DNA of 64,000 nt from Hymenobacter sedentarius. GTDB lineage: Bacteria > Bacteroidota > Bacteroidia > Cytophagales > Hymenobacteraceae. Of the stretch, positions 39,223-49,735 are shown piece after piece. Numbering within the stretch: position 1 is the stretch's first letter; every line of letters begins with the position of its first letter. Where the stretch lies: NCBI RefSeq assembly GCF_001507645.1, contig NZ_CP013909.1, positions 682,001 to 746,000 on the forward strand. Reading direction: 5' to 3'. The position numbers were made by a program, and so were the translations under genes. The notes beneath the pieces were generated by a model, which saw nothing but the letters and a program-made list of their open reading frames with translations, was not told the DNA's origin and did no database searches.

Positions 39223-40421
39223 GGCCGCTGCCCAAGGCCCGCTGGTGGGGCGGGGCCAGCCTGGGAGCGGCGTTCCTGATGGCGAATTCGTCCATCGGGC
39301 CGGGGTTCCTGACCCAAACCACGGTGTTTACCCAGCAGCTGCTCACCAGCTTCGGGTTTGTCATTCTGGTGTCGGTGGTGCTCGACATCGGCGCGCAGCT
39401 CAACACCTGGCGCATTCTCACGGTGAGCGAGTTGCGGGCCCAGGACCTGGCCAACCGGCTGCTGCCCGGCCTGGGCTACTTCCTGGCGGCCATGGTAATC
39501 CTGGGCGGCTTCGCGTTCAACATCGGCAATATTGCCGGGTGCGGGCTGGGGCTGAACGTGCTCACGGGCATGTCGTTCGAGCAGGGCGCGCTCATTAGCT
39601 GCGGGGTGGCGCTGGTGCTGTTTTGGGTGCGCGAAATCGGCAAGATGCTCGACGGCTTCACCAAGATTCTCGGCACGGTCAAGATTCTGCTCACGCTAGG
39701 CATAGCCTTCAGCGCGCACCCGCCCTTGCTGCAGGCGCTGCATCACACGCTGCTGCCGGTGAAGATTAGCGCGGCGGCTATTGTGACCATTGTGGGGGGT
39801 ACGGTGGGTGGCTACATCACGTTTTCGGGCGCGCACCGCCTGCTCGATGCGGGCATCAAGGGCCCCGGCCAACAGGCGGAAGTCACGCGCAGCGCCGTCA
39901 GCGGCATTGTCATTTCGACCATCATGCGGTTTGTGCTGTTTCTGGCCATCGTGGGGGTGCTCACCCACGGGGCAGTGCTGACGGCCGAAAACCCGGCGGC
40001 CGGCGTGTTCCGGGCTGCCGCGGGTGAGATTGGCTTCCGCATATTCGGGGTGATTCTCTGGAGTGCGGCCATCTCCTCGGTGGTGGGCGCGGCTTACACG
40101 TCGGTGTCGTTTTTCAAGACGTTTCACCCGATTTTTGAGCGCTACGAGCGGGTGTGCATCTCGGTGTTCATCATGCTCTCCACGGGAATCTTCGTGCTGG
40201 TGGGCAAGCCTACGCAGCTGCTGGTTTTTGCCGGCGCCATCAACGGGCTGATACTGCCAATAGCCCTGGCCATCGTGCTGGTAGCGGCCACCAACCGCCG
40301 GCTGATGGGCGCCTACCACCACCCGAAGTGGATGCTGGCCGCGGGCTGGGTCGTGGTCGTCATCATGGGCGGGCTGAGCGTGCCGGTGCTGGTGGAGCAG
40401 ATTGGTGGGTTTTTGCGGTGA
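39219..40421 (+). CDS. NRAMP-like transporter, YcsG type
   Basis: This 400-aa membrane protein has about 11 hydrophobic segments and is of the NRAMP superfamily. The metal-binding DPGN of true Nramp is absent; the equivalent region reads [15 protein letters not shown]. subtilis ycsG has the same neighbourhood (next to ycsF/pxpA), so a substrate linked to 5-oxoproline, rather than a metal ion, is a reasonable inference. It overlaps pxpA by 4 bp. Confidence 0.85.
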   Translation: MRPLPKARWWGGASLGAAFLMANSSIGPGFLTQTTVFTQQLLTSFGFVILVSVVLDIGAQLNTWRILTVSELRAQDLANRLLPGLGYFLAAMVILGGFAFNIGNIAGCGLGLNVLTGMSFEQGALISCGVALVLFWVREIGKMLDGFTKILGTVKILLTLGIAFSAHPPLLQALHHTLLPVKISAAAIVTIVGGTVGGYITFSGAHRLLDAGIKGPGQQAEVTRSAVSGIVISTIMRFVLFLAIVGVLTHGAVLTAENPAAGVFRAAAGEIGFRIFGVILWSAAISSVVGAAYTSVSFFKTFHPIFERYERVCISVFIMLSTGIFVLVGKPTQLLVFAGAINGLILPIALAIVLVAATNRRLMGAYHHPKWMLAAGWVVVVIMGGLSVPVLVEQIGGFLR

Positions 40422-40476
40422 GGCACCTTACCCCCGGCCCCTCTCCGGCGGAGAAGGGAGCCACGGCGACACGAAC

Positions 40477-40549
40477 GTAGCGCGGACTTTTAGTCCGCGC
40501 CTGAAAGGGGTGGAATCCAGCAATTCGCGGACTAAAAGTCCGCGCTACA
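40477..40549. repeat. Nested palindrome GTAGCGCGGACTTTTAGTCC
   Basis: The two 23-bp arms (40477-40499 and 40527-40549) are perfect inverted repeats. Each arm is itself a hairpin (CGCGGACT TTT AGTCCGCG). CCCCTCTCCGG-type low-complexity sequence lies on either side. It is between the NRAMP-like and glpD genes. Confidence 0.92.
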
Positions 40550-40637
40550 CTCGTCCGGCGCCCCTCTCTTTTGGCTTCGCGCATCTAGCGAACCGGGGCC
40601 TAGGGTGGGGTGCCCGGGTATTGCGTATACCACCTTT

Positions 40638-42233
40638 ATGTCCACTGAAACCAACCCTTACCGCCGCGAAACCCTGGTGCAACAGCTCACCTCGGTGCCT
40701 ACCTGGGACCTCATCGTCATTGGCGGCGGGGCCACGGGGCTGGGGGTGGCGCTCGATGGCATCAGCCGAGGCTACCGAACACTGCTGCTGGAGCGGGCCG
40801 ATTTTGCCAAGGGCACGAGTAGCCGCAGCACCAAGCTGGTGCACGGCGGGGTGCGCTACCTAGCGCAGGGAGATATTGGGCTGGTGCGCGAAGCGCTGCA
40901 CGAACGTGGCCTGCTGCTGCAAAACGCGTCGCACCTGTGCCACAACCAAACCTTCATTATCCCAAATTATAATTGGTGGGGCGGCCCTTTCTACACGCTT
41001 GGGCTGAAACTGTACGACTTGCTGGCTGGTCGCCTCAGCCTCGGCGAATCGGTGCACCTCAGCAAAGCCGAAACCCTGCGCAGGCTGCCCAACCTGCACC
41101 CAGCCGGCCTGCGCGGCGGCGTGCTTTATCACGACGGCCAGTTCGACGATGCCCGCCTGGCTGTAAACCTGGCCCAAACCTGCATTGACCACGGCGGCAC
41201 GGCCCTCAACTACTGCGCGGTACAGGGCTTCCTTAAAGACGACCAAGGCCGTCTAACTGGCGTGCGCGCCACCGACCTCGAAAGCGGCACCACCCACGAG
41301 CTGCGCGCCAAAAGCGTGGTCAATGCCACTGGCATTTTCGTGGATGAAGTGCGGCGGCTGGACGAACCCCAAATAAGCCCGCTGGTGCAGCCCAGCCAGG
41401 GCGTGCACCTAGTATTGGACCGGTCGTTTTTGCCCGGCGACGCGGCCCTGATGATTCCCAGCACCGATGACGGCCGGGTGCTGTTTGCGGTGCCGTGGCT
41501 GGGCCACGTGGTGCTGGGCACCACCGACACGCCCGTGCCCGCCGCCAGCCTGGAGCCCCAAGCCCAGGAAGCTGAAATCAACTTCCTGCTGCGCACGGCC
41601 GCCCAGTACCTCATCCAGGCGCCCACCCGCGCCGATGTGCTAAGCGTCTTTGTAGGCCTGCGCCCGCTGGCGGCTTCAACTGCCGGAAGCACCAAAATCA
41701 AGGAAATTTCCCGGCGGCACAAAATCCTGGCCTCCGCCAGCGGCCTCATCACCATCACCGGCGGCAAATGGACCACCTACCGCCGCATGGGCCAGGACAC
41801 CCTCGACCAGGCCATTGCGTTGGGCCAGTTGCCCCCAGCACCGAGCCAGACCGAGCACCTACCCATCCACGGCGCCGAAGCCGCATCAGAAGCTACCGCA
41901 ACCGATAGCCTCGCTCATTACGGCAGCGACCGAGCCCAACTGCAACAGCTCATCGCCGACAACCCGGCGTTGAGCCAAAAGCTGGACGGGCAACTGGCAT
42001 TTCGGCAAGCCGAAGTAGTGTGGGCTGCACGCTACGAACTGGCCCGCACCGTGGAAGACGTGCTGGCTAGGCGGGTACGCCTGCTGTTTCTCGACGCCGC
42101 TGCCGCTGTGCGCGCGGCTCCCACCGTGGCCGCGCTGCTGGCGCAGGAATTGGGCCACGACGCGGCGTGGCAGACGCAGCAAGTAGCTCAGTTTGGCAAG
42201 CTAGCGCGAGGCTACTTGCTTCTAAAGCAGTAA
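40638..42233 (+). CDS. glpD: Aerobic glycerol-3-phosphate dehydrogenase
   Basis: This 531-aa FAD enzyme oxidises glycerol-3-phosphate to DHAP and feeds electrons to quinone. The dinucleotide-binding motif is LIVIGGGATGLGVALD, followed by FAKGTSSRSTKLVHGGVRYL and the later ITGGKWTTYRRMG. The C-terminal helical domain (HYGSDRAQLQQLI..., RYELARTVEDVLARRVR) is complete. I chose the ATG at 40638. No glpK or glpF is adjacent, so its link to the surrounding genes is unclear. Confidence 0.93.
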   Translation: MSTETNPYRRETLVQQLTSVPTWDLIVIGGGATGLGVALDGISRGYRTLLLERADFAKGTSSRSTKLVHGGVRYLAQGDIGLVREALHERGLLLQNASHLCHNQTFIIPNYNWWGGPFYTLGLKLYDLLAGRLSLGESVHLSKAETLRRLPNLHPAGLRGGVLYHDGQFDDARLAVNLAQTCIDHGGTALNYCAVQGFLKDDQGRLTGVRATDLESGTTHELRAKSVVNATGIFVDEVRRLDEPQISPLVQPSQGVHLVLDRSFLPGDAALMIPSTDDGRVLFAVPWLGHVVLGTTDTPVPAASLEPQAQEAEINFLLRTAAQYLIQAPTRADVLSVFVGLRPLAASTAGSTKIKEISRRHKILASASGLITITGGKWTTYRRMGQDTLDQAIALGQLPPAPSQTEHLPIHGAEAASEATATDSLAHYGSDRAQLQQLIADNPALSQKLDGQLAFRQAEVVWAARYELARTVEDVLARRVRLLFLDAAAAVRAAPTVAALLAQELGHDAAWQTQQVAQFGKLARGYLLLKQ

Positions 42234-42307
42234 GCCCAGTTAGTCATCTGTCCCGCAGAGCGGCGCGTACCGAAGGTCGGCGAATCCGAGCGGCTTTACC
42301 GCTCCAT

Positions 42308-42396
42308 CTGTCATACAGAGCGCAGCGAAGCATCCTCTCACGCTAGAACGCATTGTTCCGCGGTGATAAGATGCTTCGCTGCGCTCTGCATGACAG
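42308..42396. repeat. Palindromic GTCATACAGAGCGCAG repeat
   Basis: The arms CTGTCATACAGAGCGCAGCGA and TCGCTGCGCTCTGCATGACAG differ by one base (ATAC versus ATGC). A degenerate extra half, TGTCCCGCAGAGCG, lies at about 42249-42262. Confidence 0.88.
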
Positions 42397-42504
42397 GCGT
42401 TAACATGGCGGAAGGCAGCACGGGAGATGACCTGGAAAGCTCAACAAGAGGTTCTTATTGCAGAGACGCTTACATTAGCTGGGGTCTTTTTCACCGACAA
42501 CCGC

Positions 42505-44037
<1,533 letters not shown>

Positions 44038-44092
44038 GCGTACTCGCTTATCTCCATCATTCGGATGCGGACTTTTTCACCCAATAAATAGC

Positions 44093-44683
44093 TTACGCCA
44101 GCACCTCGTAGGCAATGGGTTTGAAGGCGTAGTTGTTCGACATTTCGGCCGAGCAGGCCGTCATGCCCACAATCAGGTCCATTTTGGCTTCGAGCACCAC
44201 ATAGTCGCCGGCGCGGCTTTTAGGAGGCAGCACGCCCACTTTGCCTGTGTCGCCGTCCACGGTTACGTGCATGAAAATGTTGAAGCAAATCGGAATCTGG
44301 TCGGGGCCAATGCTATACGGAGCCAGGGCCTCGCTGAGGTTGCCGAAGCAGCCGCGGTGCGGGTGCTCGTGGCCGTAGATGATGCGAAACGTATCAGCCG
44401 AGCACGGCGTGAGCAGAAAGTCGTGCCGTCCCACGGTGTCCTCCACCAGCTCAAACATTACGTTGCTCCGGTTGGAGTAAAACGGGTGCCCGGCGGTAAG
44501 AAAGATGGTTTCGGCGTAGTCGATGGTGCGGCCCGACGACAGGTACTCGGCCGGGTCGTGCTGGTTAAAGCACACAAAGTCCGACACTTGCTCGCCCTGC
44601 GGGTCGGTTACCTTGAGGCGCTGGCCCTGGCGGAGCAGAAAGGCGGTGCCGCTACGCGGCGGGATGAGTTGAGGGTCGGGCAT
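44093..44683 (-). CDS. DUF1989 (urea carboxylase-associated) family protein
   Basis: This 196-aa protein is of a family often found next to urea carboxylase or urea amidolyase genes. Conserved segments are QGEQVSDFVCFN, SSGRTIDY, the Cys/His-rich LLTPCSADTF, YGHEHPHRGCFGNL and ICFNIFMHV, suggesting a metal site. I chose the ATG at 44683 (MPDPQLIPPR), which still overlaps the upstream YqcI-type gene by 32 bp, so they are an operon. The catalytic role is unproven. Confidence 0.85.
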   Translation of the reverse strand: MPDPQLIPPRSGTAFLLRQGQRLKVTDPQGEQVSDFVCFNQHDPAEYLSSGRTIDYAETIFLTAGHPFYSNRSNVMFELVEDTVGRHDFLLTPCSADTFRIIYGHEHPHRGCFGNLSEALAPYSIGPDQIPICFNIFMHVTVDGDTGKVGVLPPKSRAGDYVVLEAKMDLIVGMTACSAEMSNNYAFKPIAYEVLA

Positions 44684-45344
44684 GGGGGCTGAGAAAGGGG
44701 CATTGCCAGGCATCGTCGTAGGCCTTGCCGGTGTATTGGTATACTTCGGAAGCGGCGCCGTAGTTCTGCAACATGGGGTTCACCGAGCCAGAGTAGGCCA
44801 CGTCGCGGGTCCGAATGGTGTCGCGCAGGTTGTCGTAGCGGCCGTTGTTCCGGATTTGCTCGAACTGCGCGTGCGGGTTGAACACCAGCGTGGGGTACTG
44901 GAACTGCCGGGCCGCGCGCCCGCTGCCCGGGTGCAGGCCCACTACGAAGAAGGCTTCCTCTTTCAGGCTGAAGCTGAACTCGGGCGAGGCGGGGTCGGCC
45001 ACCACGCGGGGGTCGTAGCCAAACTGCCGGGCGTCGAGGTTGGCCAGTGACTGCAGCCGCTGCCAGAACAGCTCCTCAAACAGGGCTTCGTTGGGCTGGG
45101 TGGGCCCGCGGAAGATGATGGCCGCGCTGTGGTACAGCTTCTCCGACTGCCGGTAGGTGTCGACAAAGCCGTAGAGAAATTCCAGGATGGCCGCGTCGTC
45201 TTTGGGGCACGCCAAGTGGTCCACCACCAAGCAGTTGAGCTGCTGCCAGGTCAGGGCCGTCTTGGCCGCTACGCAGGGAAAATCCTTCTTGCTTATGAAA
45301 TCAAAATACTCCCGCACCTCCTCATGCTCTTGAATATCAACCAT
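44652..45344 (-). CDS. YqcI/YcgG family protein (GntA-like haem enzyme family)
   Basis: This 230-aa protein shows the family landmarks DFPCVAAKTAL, IIFRGPTQPNEALFEELFWQRL, VGLHPGSGRAARQFQYPTLVFNPH and the tail GSVNPMLQNYGAASEVYQYTGK. The family includes GntA, a haem-dependent N-hydroxylase of guanitoxin biosynthesis; whether this member hydroxylates a guanidino compound is inference. I chose the ATG at 45344 because the size then fits. The frame remains open for 42 more codons upstream in conspicuously A+T-rich DNA. It is co-transcribed with the DUF1989 gene. Confidence 0.8.
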   Translation of the reverse strand: MVDIQEHEEVREYFDFISKKDFPCVAAKTALTWQQLNCLVVDHLACPKDDAAILEFLYGFVDTYRQSEKLYHSAAIIFRGPTQPNEALFEELFWQRLQSLANLDARQFGYDPRVVADPASPEFSFSLKEEAFFVVGLHPGSGRAARQFQYPTLVFNPHAQFEQIRNNGRYDNLRDTIRTRDVAYSGSVNPMLQNYGAASEVYQYTGKAYDDAWQCPFLSPHARPSTHPAA

Positions 45345-45606
45345 ATATATATCATCTAAGCCGCCCGCTAATTCGAGTAAAAAACTTATTGCTGTGCTTG
45401 GATTACGACCAGATGCAATTTTATGTTTAATTAATTCACATTGAATATTAAACAACAATAGCGCGTACAACGCTCAACTGCCTCCTGCCTAGGTACTAAA
45501 ATCCCATTAAAGCCCTGCTTTTATTTCTGCCTTGTGGGGCAGTTTCCGGCTTCCGTCGGAGGTGCCGGCTTTTAACCTCGGGGGTAAACTTCGCGTTAGT
45601 CGATTT

Positions 45607-48174
45607 ATGCGCACCCCTTCCTCCCCCTCTTCTTCCGACGACACCCGCGCCACTGGCTTTGTGCGCGTTCGCGGCGCCCGCGAGCACAACCTCAAAAATG
45701 TCGACGTCGACCTGCCGCGCGATGCGTTGGTGGTGTTCACGGGCGTGTCGGGCTCGGGCAAATCCAGCCTGGCCTTCGGCACGCTCTACGCCGAAGCCCA
45801 GCGCCGCTACCTCGAGTCGGTGTCGCCCTACGCCCGCCGGCTGTTTCACCAGATGGCCGTGCCCGAAGTCGATTCCATCGACGGCCTGCCGCCGGCCGTG
45901 GCCCTGCAGCAGCAGCGCGGCGCCCCGAGCACCCGTTCGTCGGTGGGCTCGGTCACCACGCTGTCCAACCTGCTGCGCATGCTCTACTCGCGGGCCGGTG
46001 ACTACCCCCAGGGCCAAGGCATTATCTACGCGGAGTCGTTTTCGCCCAACACGCCCGAGGGCGCCTGCCCCACCTGCCACGGCCTGGGCCGGGTGTACGA
46101 AGTTACGGAGGCCAGCATGGTGCCCGACCCCTCGCTCACCATCCGGGAGCGCGCCATTGCGGCCTGGCCCCAGGCCTGGGGCGGCCAAAACCAGCGCGAC
46201 ATCCTCGTGAGCATGGGCTACGACGTGGACACGCCCTGGCGCGACCTACCCCAGAAAGACCGGGACTGGATTCTCTTCACCGACGAGCAGCCCGTGGTGC
46301 CCGTGTTCGCCGGCTTCACCCCCGAGCAAACGCGCTACGCCGTGAAAAGGAAGATGGAGCCCAGCTACATGGGCACCTTCACCGGCGTGCGGCGGCATGT
46401 GCTGCACACCTTCGCCACCACCCACAGCCCGCTGATGAAGAAGCGCGTGGCGCAATATATGCTCAGCAGCGACTGCCCCACCTGCGAGGGCAAGCGGCTG
46501 CGCAAAGAGTCTTTGTCGGTGAAATTTGCCGGCCTCGACATCGCCGAGATGTCACGGCTGCCGCTCAAGCGCCTCGCCGGCCTGCTGCAGCCCTATGCCC
46601 AAGGCAAAGCCGGCAAGCAACAGCACGAGACCGAGCACCCCGAGCAAGCCATCGTGGCCCAACGCATTGCCGAAGACTTGGCCGCCCGCCTCGCCGTGCT
46701 GCTGGATTTGGGCCTGGGCTACCTCTCGCTGGAACGCGCCACGCCCACGCTCTCGCCGGGCGAGCTGCAGCGGCTCCGGCTTGCCACTCAGCTGTACTCC
46801 AACCTATTCGGGGTAGTGTATGTGCTCGACGAGCCTTCCGCCGGCCTCCACCCCGCCGATACCGAAGCGCTACTAGCCGCACTAGACGGTTTAAAGGGCG
46901 CGGGCAATTCCTTGTTCGTTGTCGAGCACGATTTGGACGTCATCCGCCAAGCCGACTGGCTGGTGGACGTCGGGCCGGCCGCCGGCGAAAAAGGCGGGCA
47001 CATTCTCTACAGCGGCCCGCCCGAGGGCCTGCGGCAAGTAGCCGAATCGCAGACGCGGCGCCACTTGTTCGGCAGCTCCGAACTTGAGCTACCCGGCCGC
47101 GAGCCGCGCACGCCCATGGGCTGGCTCAAGCTGGCCGGCGTTACGCGCAACAACCTCGATAATCTTGCGGCGGCTTTTCCACTGGGCGCATTCACTACCG
47201 TCACGGGCGTGTCGGGCTCCGGCAAGTCCAGCCTGGTGAGCCAGGTCTTGGTTGAGCTGGTAGCCGAGCATCTGGGCCAGGAAATTTCCCTGGAAGAAGA
47301 GGAAGCCGATGCCCTGGACCAGCCCGCACCCGTTACCCTCGGCGGCCAGATTACGGGCGGCATGGAAGGCATCAAACGCCTGGTGCGGGTCGACCAGAAG
47401 CCCATCGGCCGCACGCCGCGCTCCAACATGGCCACCTACACCGGCTTGTTCGACCACGTCCGCAAGCTATTTGCCGCCACGCCCGCGGCCAAAAAACGCC
47501 GCTACGATGCCGGCCGATTCTCTTTCAACGTAGCCAAAGGTCGCTGCGAAAACTGCCAGGGCGAAGGCTTCGTGATGGTGGAGTTGCTGTTTCTGCCCAG
47601 CGTGTACGCGCCCTGCCCCGTCTGCCACGGCGCCCGCTACAACGCCAAAACCCTGGAAGTAACCTACCGCGATAAGAACATCGCCGAAGTGCTTGGCCTG
47701 ACCGTGGATGACGCCTGGGAATTCTTCGCCGAAGAACCACCCGTGCACCGCGCCCTCACCGTGCTGCGCGAAGTGGGCCTGGGCTACCTGCGCCTCGGCC
47801 AGCCCGCCACCGAGCTCAGCGGCGGCGAAGCCCAGCGAATTAAGCTAGCCACCGAGCTGCAGCGCATCGGCCGCGGCAACACCCTCTACATCCTCGACGA
47901 GCCCACCACCGGCCTCCACCCTTCCGACGTTGAAAAACTCCTGCTGCAGCTCGACGGCTTGGTAGAAGCCGGCAACACCGTCATCGTCGTGGAGCACGAC
48001 ATGCGCGTCGTGGCCGGCTCCGATTGGGTGATTGATATCGGCCCCGGCGCGGGCGAAGAAGGCGGCCGCGTGGTAGCAGCCGGGCCGCCAGAAGCGGTAG
48101 CCAAAGTGAAGGCCAGCCGGACCGCCCCGTACCTGGTGCGCCACCTGCAACAGCCTAATAGCGTTAGGGTATAA
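45607..48174 (+). CDS. UvrA-family ATPase lacking the UvrB-binding region (UvrA2-like)
   Basis: This 855-aa protein has two ABC modules: Walker [14 protein letters not shown] and [13 protein letters not shown], signatures LSPGELQRL and [11 protein letters not shown], Walker [15 protein letters not shown] and [13 protein letters not shown]. Zinc sites are [28 protein letters not shown] and CPVCHG. The signature [13 protein letters not shown] is intact. Between LYSRAGDYP and [14 protein letters not shown] the roughly 120 residues that carry the UvrB-binding domain in canonical UvrA are missing. Such UvrA2 proteins are linked to DNA-damage or drug tolerance rather than core repair. I chose the ATG at 45607. 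The mobile element begins right after its terminator. Confidence 0.88.
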   Translation: MRTPSSPSSSDDTRATGFVRVRGAREHNLKNVDVDLPRDALVVFTGVSGSGKSSLAFGTLYAEAQRRYLESVSPYARRLFHQMAVPEVDSIDGLPPAVALQQQRGAPSTRSSVGSVTTLSNLLRMLYSRAGDYPQGQGIIYAESFSPNTPEGACPTCHGLGRVYEVTEASMVPDPSLTIRERAIAAWPQAWGGQNQRDILVSMGYDVDTPWRDLPQKDRDWILFTDEQPVVPVFAGFTPEQTRYAVKRKMEPSYMGTFTGVRRHVLHTFATTHSPLMKKRVAQYMLSSDCPTCEGKRLRKESLSVKFAGLDIAEMSRLPLKRLAGLLQPYAQGKAGKQQHETEHPEQAIVAQRIAEDLAARLAVLLDLGLGYLSLERATPTLSPGELQRLRLATQLYSNLFGVVYVLDEPSAGLHPADTEALLAALDGLKGAGNSLFVVEHDLDVIRQADWLVDVGPAAGEKGGHILYSGPPEGLRQVAESQTRRHLFGSSELELPGREPRTPMGWLKLAGVTRNNLDNLAAAFPLGAFTTVTGVSGSGKSSLVSQVLVELVAEHLGQEISLEEEEADALDQPAPVTLGGQITGGMEGIKRLVRVDQKPIGRTPRSNMATYTGLFDHVRKLFAATPAAKKRRYDAGRFSFNVAKGRCENCQGEGFVMVELLFLPSVYAPCPVCHGARYNAKTLEVTYRDKNIAEVLGLTVDDAWEFFAEEPPVHRALTVLREVGLGYLRLGQPATELSGGEAQRIKLATELQRIGRGNTLYILDEPTTGLHPSDVEKLLLQLDGLVEAGNTVIVVEHDMRVVAGSDWVIDIGPGAGEEGGRVVAAGPPEAVAKVKASRTAPYLVRHLQQPNSVRV

Positions 48175-48180
48175 AAGAAA

Positions 48181-48213
48181 AAGGCCGTTTTCCAGTTGGA
48201 AAACGGCCTTTTA
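48181..48213. terminator. Terminator of the uvrA2-like gene / former tRNA-fMet terminator
   Basis: The perfect 13-bp stem AAGGCCGTTTTCC / GGAAAACGGCCTT has a four-base loop and T-runs in both directions. It is homologous to the terminator at 57766-57798, and its 3' half is within the att repeat. Confidence 0.88.
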
Positions 48214-48229
48214 GGTAGCGGGGACTGGA
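48201..48229. repeat. attL core repeat
   Basis: 29 bp identical to 57787-57815. It contains the tRNA 3'-end segment GGTAGCGGGGACTGGA (read on plus). Just inside lies an inverted pair TTTCTACTC (48242-48250) / GAGTAGAAA (48262-48270), a candidate recombinase or accessory-factor site. Confidence 0.88.
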
Positions 48230-48354
48230 ATACAACCTATATTTCTACTCCGATTGCAAACGAGTAGAAAAGCAACCTAATTATGCTGCAAACGGCTTTT
48301 CGATACTTTACTTGTCGGGCTGAATCGGTGTAAATACGGTTAGAATGTCGCAGT

Positions 48355-48388
48355 GTGTACCCTTGCGTGTACCCTTATCGGGGTACAC
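48355..48388. promoter_or_regulatory. Left-end GTGTACCC arm-type sites
   Basis: GTGTACCCTT occurs at 48355-48364 and 48367-48376 (12-bp period), followed by an inverted GGGTACAC at 48381-48388. The same paired 12-bp arrangement exists at the right end. They lie just upstream of the integrase gene, so they may bind the integrase and regulate its expression. Confidence 0.7.
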
Positions 48389-48424
48389 ACCCTATATTTA
48401 TAGCGGCAACAACAGACACTCGTT

Positions 48425-49702
48425 ATGGCAACCGTTTCCTTTCATTTGAAAGAGCCGGGGGTAGACCGCCCCACGGCCATTTACGCCCTGCTGACTATCG
48501 ACCGGCGGCACCGCATCAAAGTCTACACCGGGCGAAGCATCCACCCCGACAAGTGGGTGAAGGCCGAACAGCGGGCACAAGTGCGGGGCAAAGGCAACGA
48601 GCTAAACGGGCTGCTGAACGACGCGCTGAACGACATGGAAAAGCAGCTGCTTTTAACCCATGCCGAAAGCCTAGCCACCGGCACCTTGCCTACGGCTGCC
48701 GCCCTACGCGAAGCCGCCGCGCCCGAACGCCCCGACGAGCCCGCACCCGTTCCTATGGGCGGGCTGTTCTGGCAACGCTATGAGGAATGGGTAAGCTATA
48801 CCCGCGCCGCTGGCACAGTTCGCACTGCGCAAGCCCACGCTACGGCTGGGCGGCACCTTCGGGAGTTCAGCGAGGCGCAAGGGTATGCCATCGATTTTGA
48901 AACCCTCACGCCTACCGTGGGCGATAGGTGGGCTGCCTACCTGCTGAACGTGGCCGTGCTCACTGACAACACCATAAACAAGCATTTGGGCCGCCTCAAA
49001 TCGTTTATGAAGTGGGCAGCTAAACGAGGCTACACTAACAACGCCGCGCTTACTCAGGTAACGTGGGCGCGGCGTGAGCCGGACGTAATGGCCCTGAGCG
49101 CGGCCGAGCTGGCGGCCCTCGAAGTCTTACCGCTTGCCGTGGGTTCCCGCCTCGAAAAAGCCCGCGCTTGGTTTCTGCTGGCCTGCTACAGCGGCTTGCG
49201 GTACTCCGACCTCGTAAGTATCAAGCCCCAACACTTACGGCCCGCCACGGCCACGCTTCCGGCTCACTTGCGCCTGACCGCGAAGAAAACCCGCGCCGTG
49301 GTGAACGTACCGCTGAGCGCCCGCGCCCTCGAAATCGTAACCCGACTACTGGCCGGCGAGCTTGCCACGGTAAAGAATGGGCCAATCACCAATCCTGTGC
49401 TAAACCGCTTCCTGAAAGAGTTGGGCAAGTTGGCCGGGATTGATTCGCCCATTGAAGTAATCCGATACCGGGGCGGCATTGCCGACGTAACCACGGCCCC
49501 GAAGTACGAGCGCCTGACCGTTCATACCGCCCGCCGCACATTCGTGACTCTGAATTTAGGCAAGGGTATGAGCGCCGAGTTTGTAATGAAGCTGACAGGC
49601 CACACCTCCTACAAGTCCTTTCAGCGTTACGTGAACCTCACGCCCCAACGAGTGGCCGAAGAATTTGCCCGTTTCCACGAAATGCCTGAACGGGGCGAAT
49701 AG
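48425..49702 (+). CDS. Tyrosine recombinase / integrase
   Basis: This 425-aa site-specific recombinase has an N-terminal arm-binding region (VSFHLKEPGVDRPTAIYALL..., typical of Bacteroidota integrases), a SAM-like core-binding domain at about 105-200, and a catalytic domain. The catalytic residues are Arg in SGLRYSDL, His-x-x-Arg in HTARRTF, His in LTGHTSYKSFQ and the nucleophile Tyr in RYVN. It lies at the left end of the element facing inwards and would recombine the att repeats. Confidence 0.95.
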   Translation: MATVSFHLKEPGVDRPTAIYALLTIDRRHRIKVYTGRSIHPDKWVKAEQRAQVRGKGNELNGLLNDALNDMEKQLLLTHAESLATGTLPTAAALREAAAPERPDEPAPVPMGGLFWQRYEEWVSYTRAAGTVRTAQAHATAGRHLREFSEAQGYAIDFETLTPTVGDRWAAYLLNVAVLTDNTINKHLGRLKSFMKWAAKRGYTNNAALTQVTWARREPDVMALSAAELAALEVLPLAVGSRLEKARAWFLLACYSGLRYSDLVSIKPQHLRPATATLPAHLRLTAKKTRAVVNVPLSARALEIVTRLLAGELATVKNGPITNPVLNRFLKELGKLAGIDSPIEVIRYRGGIADVTTAPKYERLTVHTARRTFVTLNLGKGMSAEFVMKLTGHTSYKSFQRYVNLTPQRVAEEFARFHEMPERGE

Positions 49703-49735
49703 ATTGTTATATATAACCTAAAAGCGGACATATTA

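Noticed and set aside
48425..49702. Prophage interpretation of the tRNA element
   Set aside because: No capsid, portal, terminase or lysis gene is recognisable between the att repeats.
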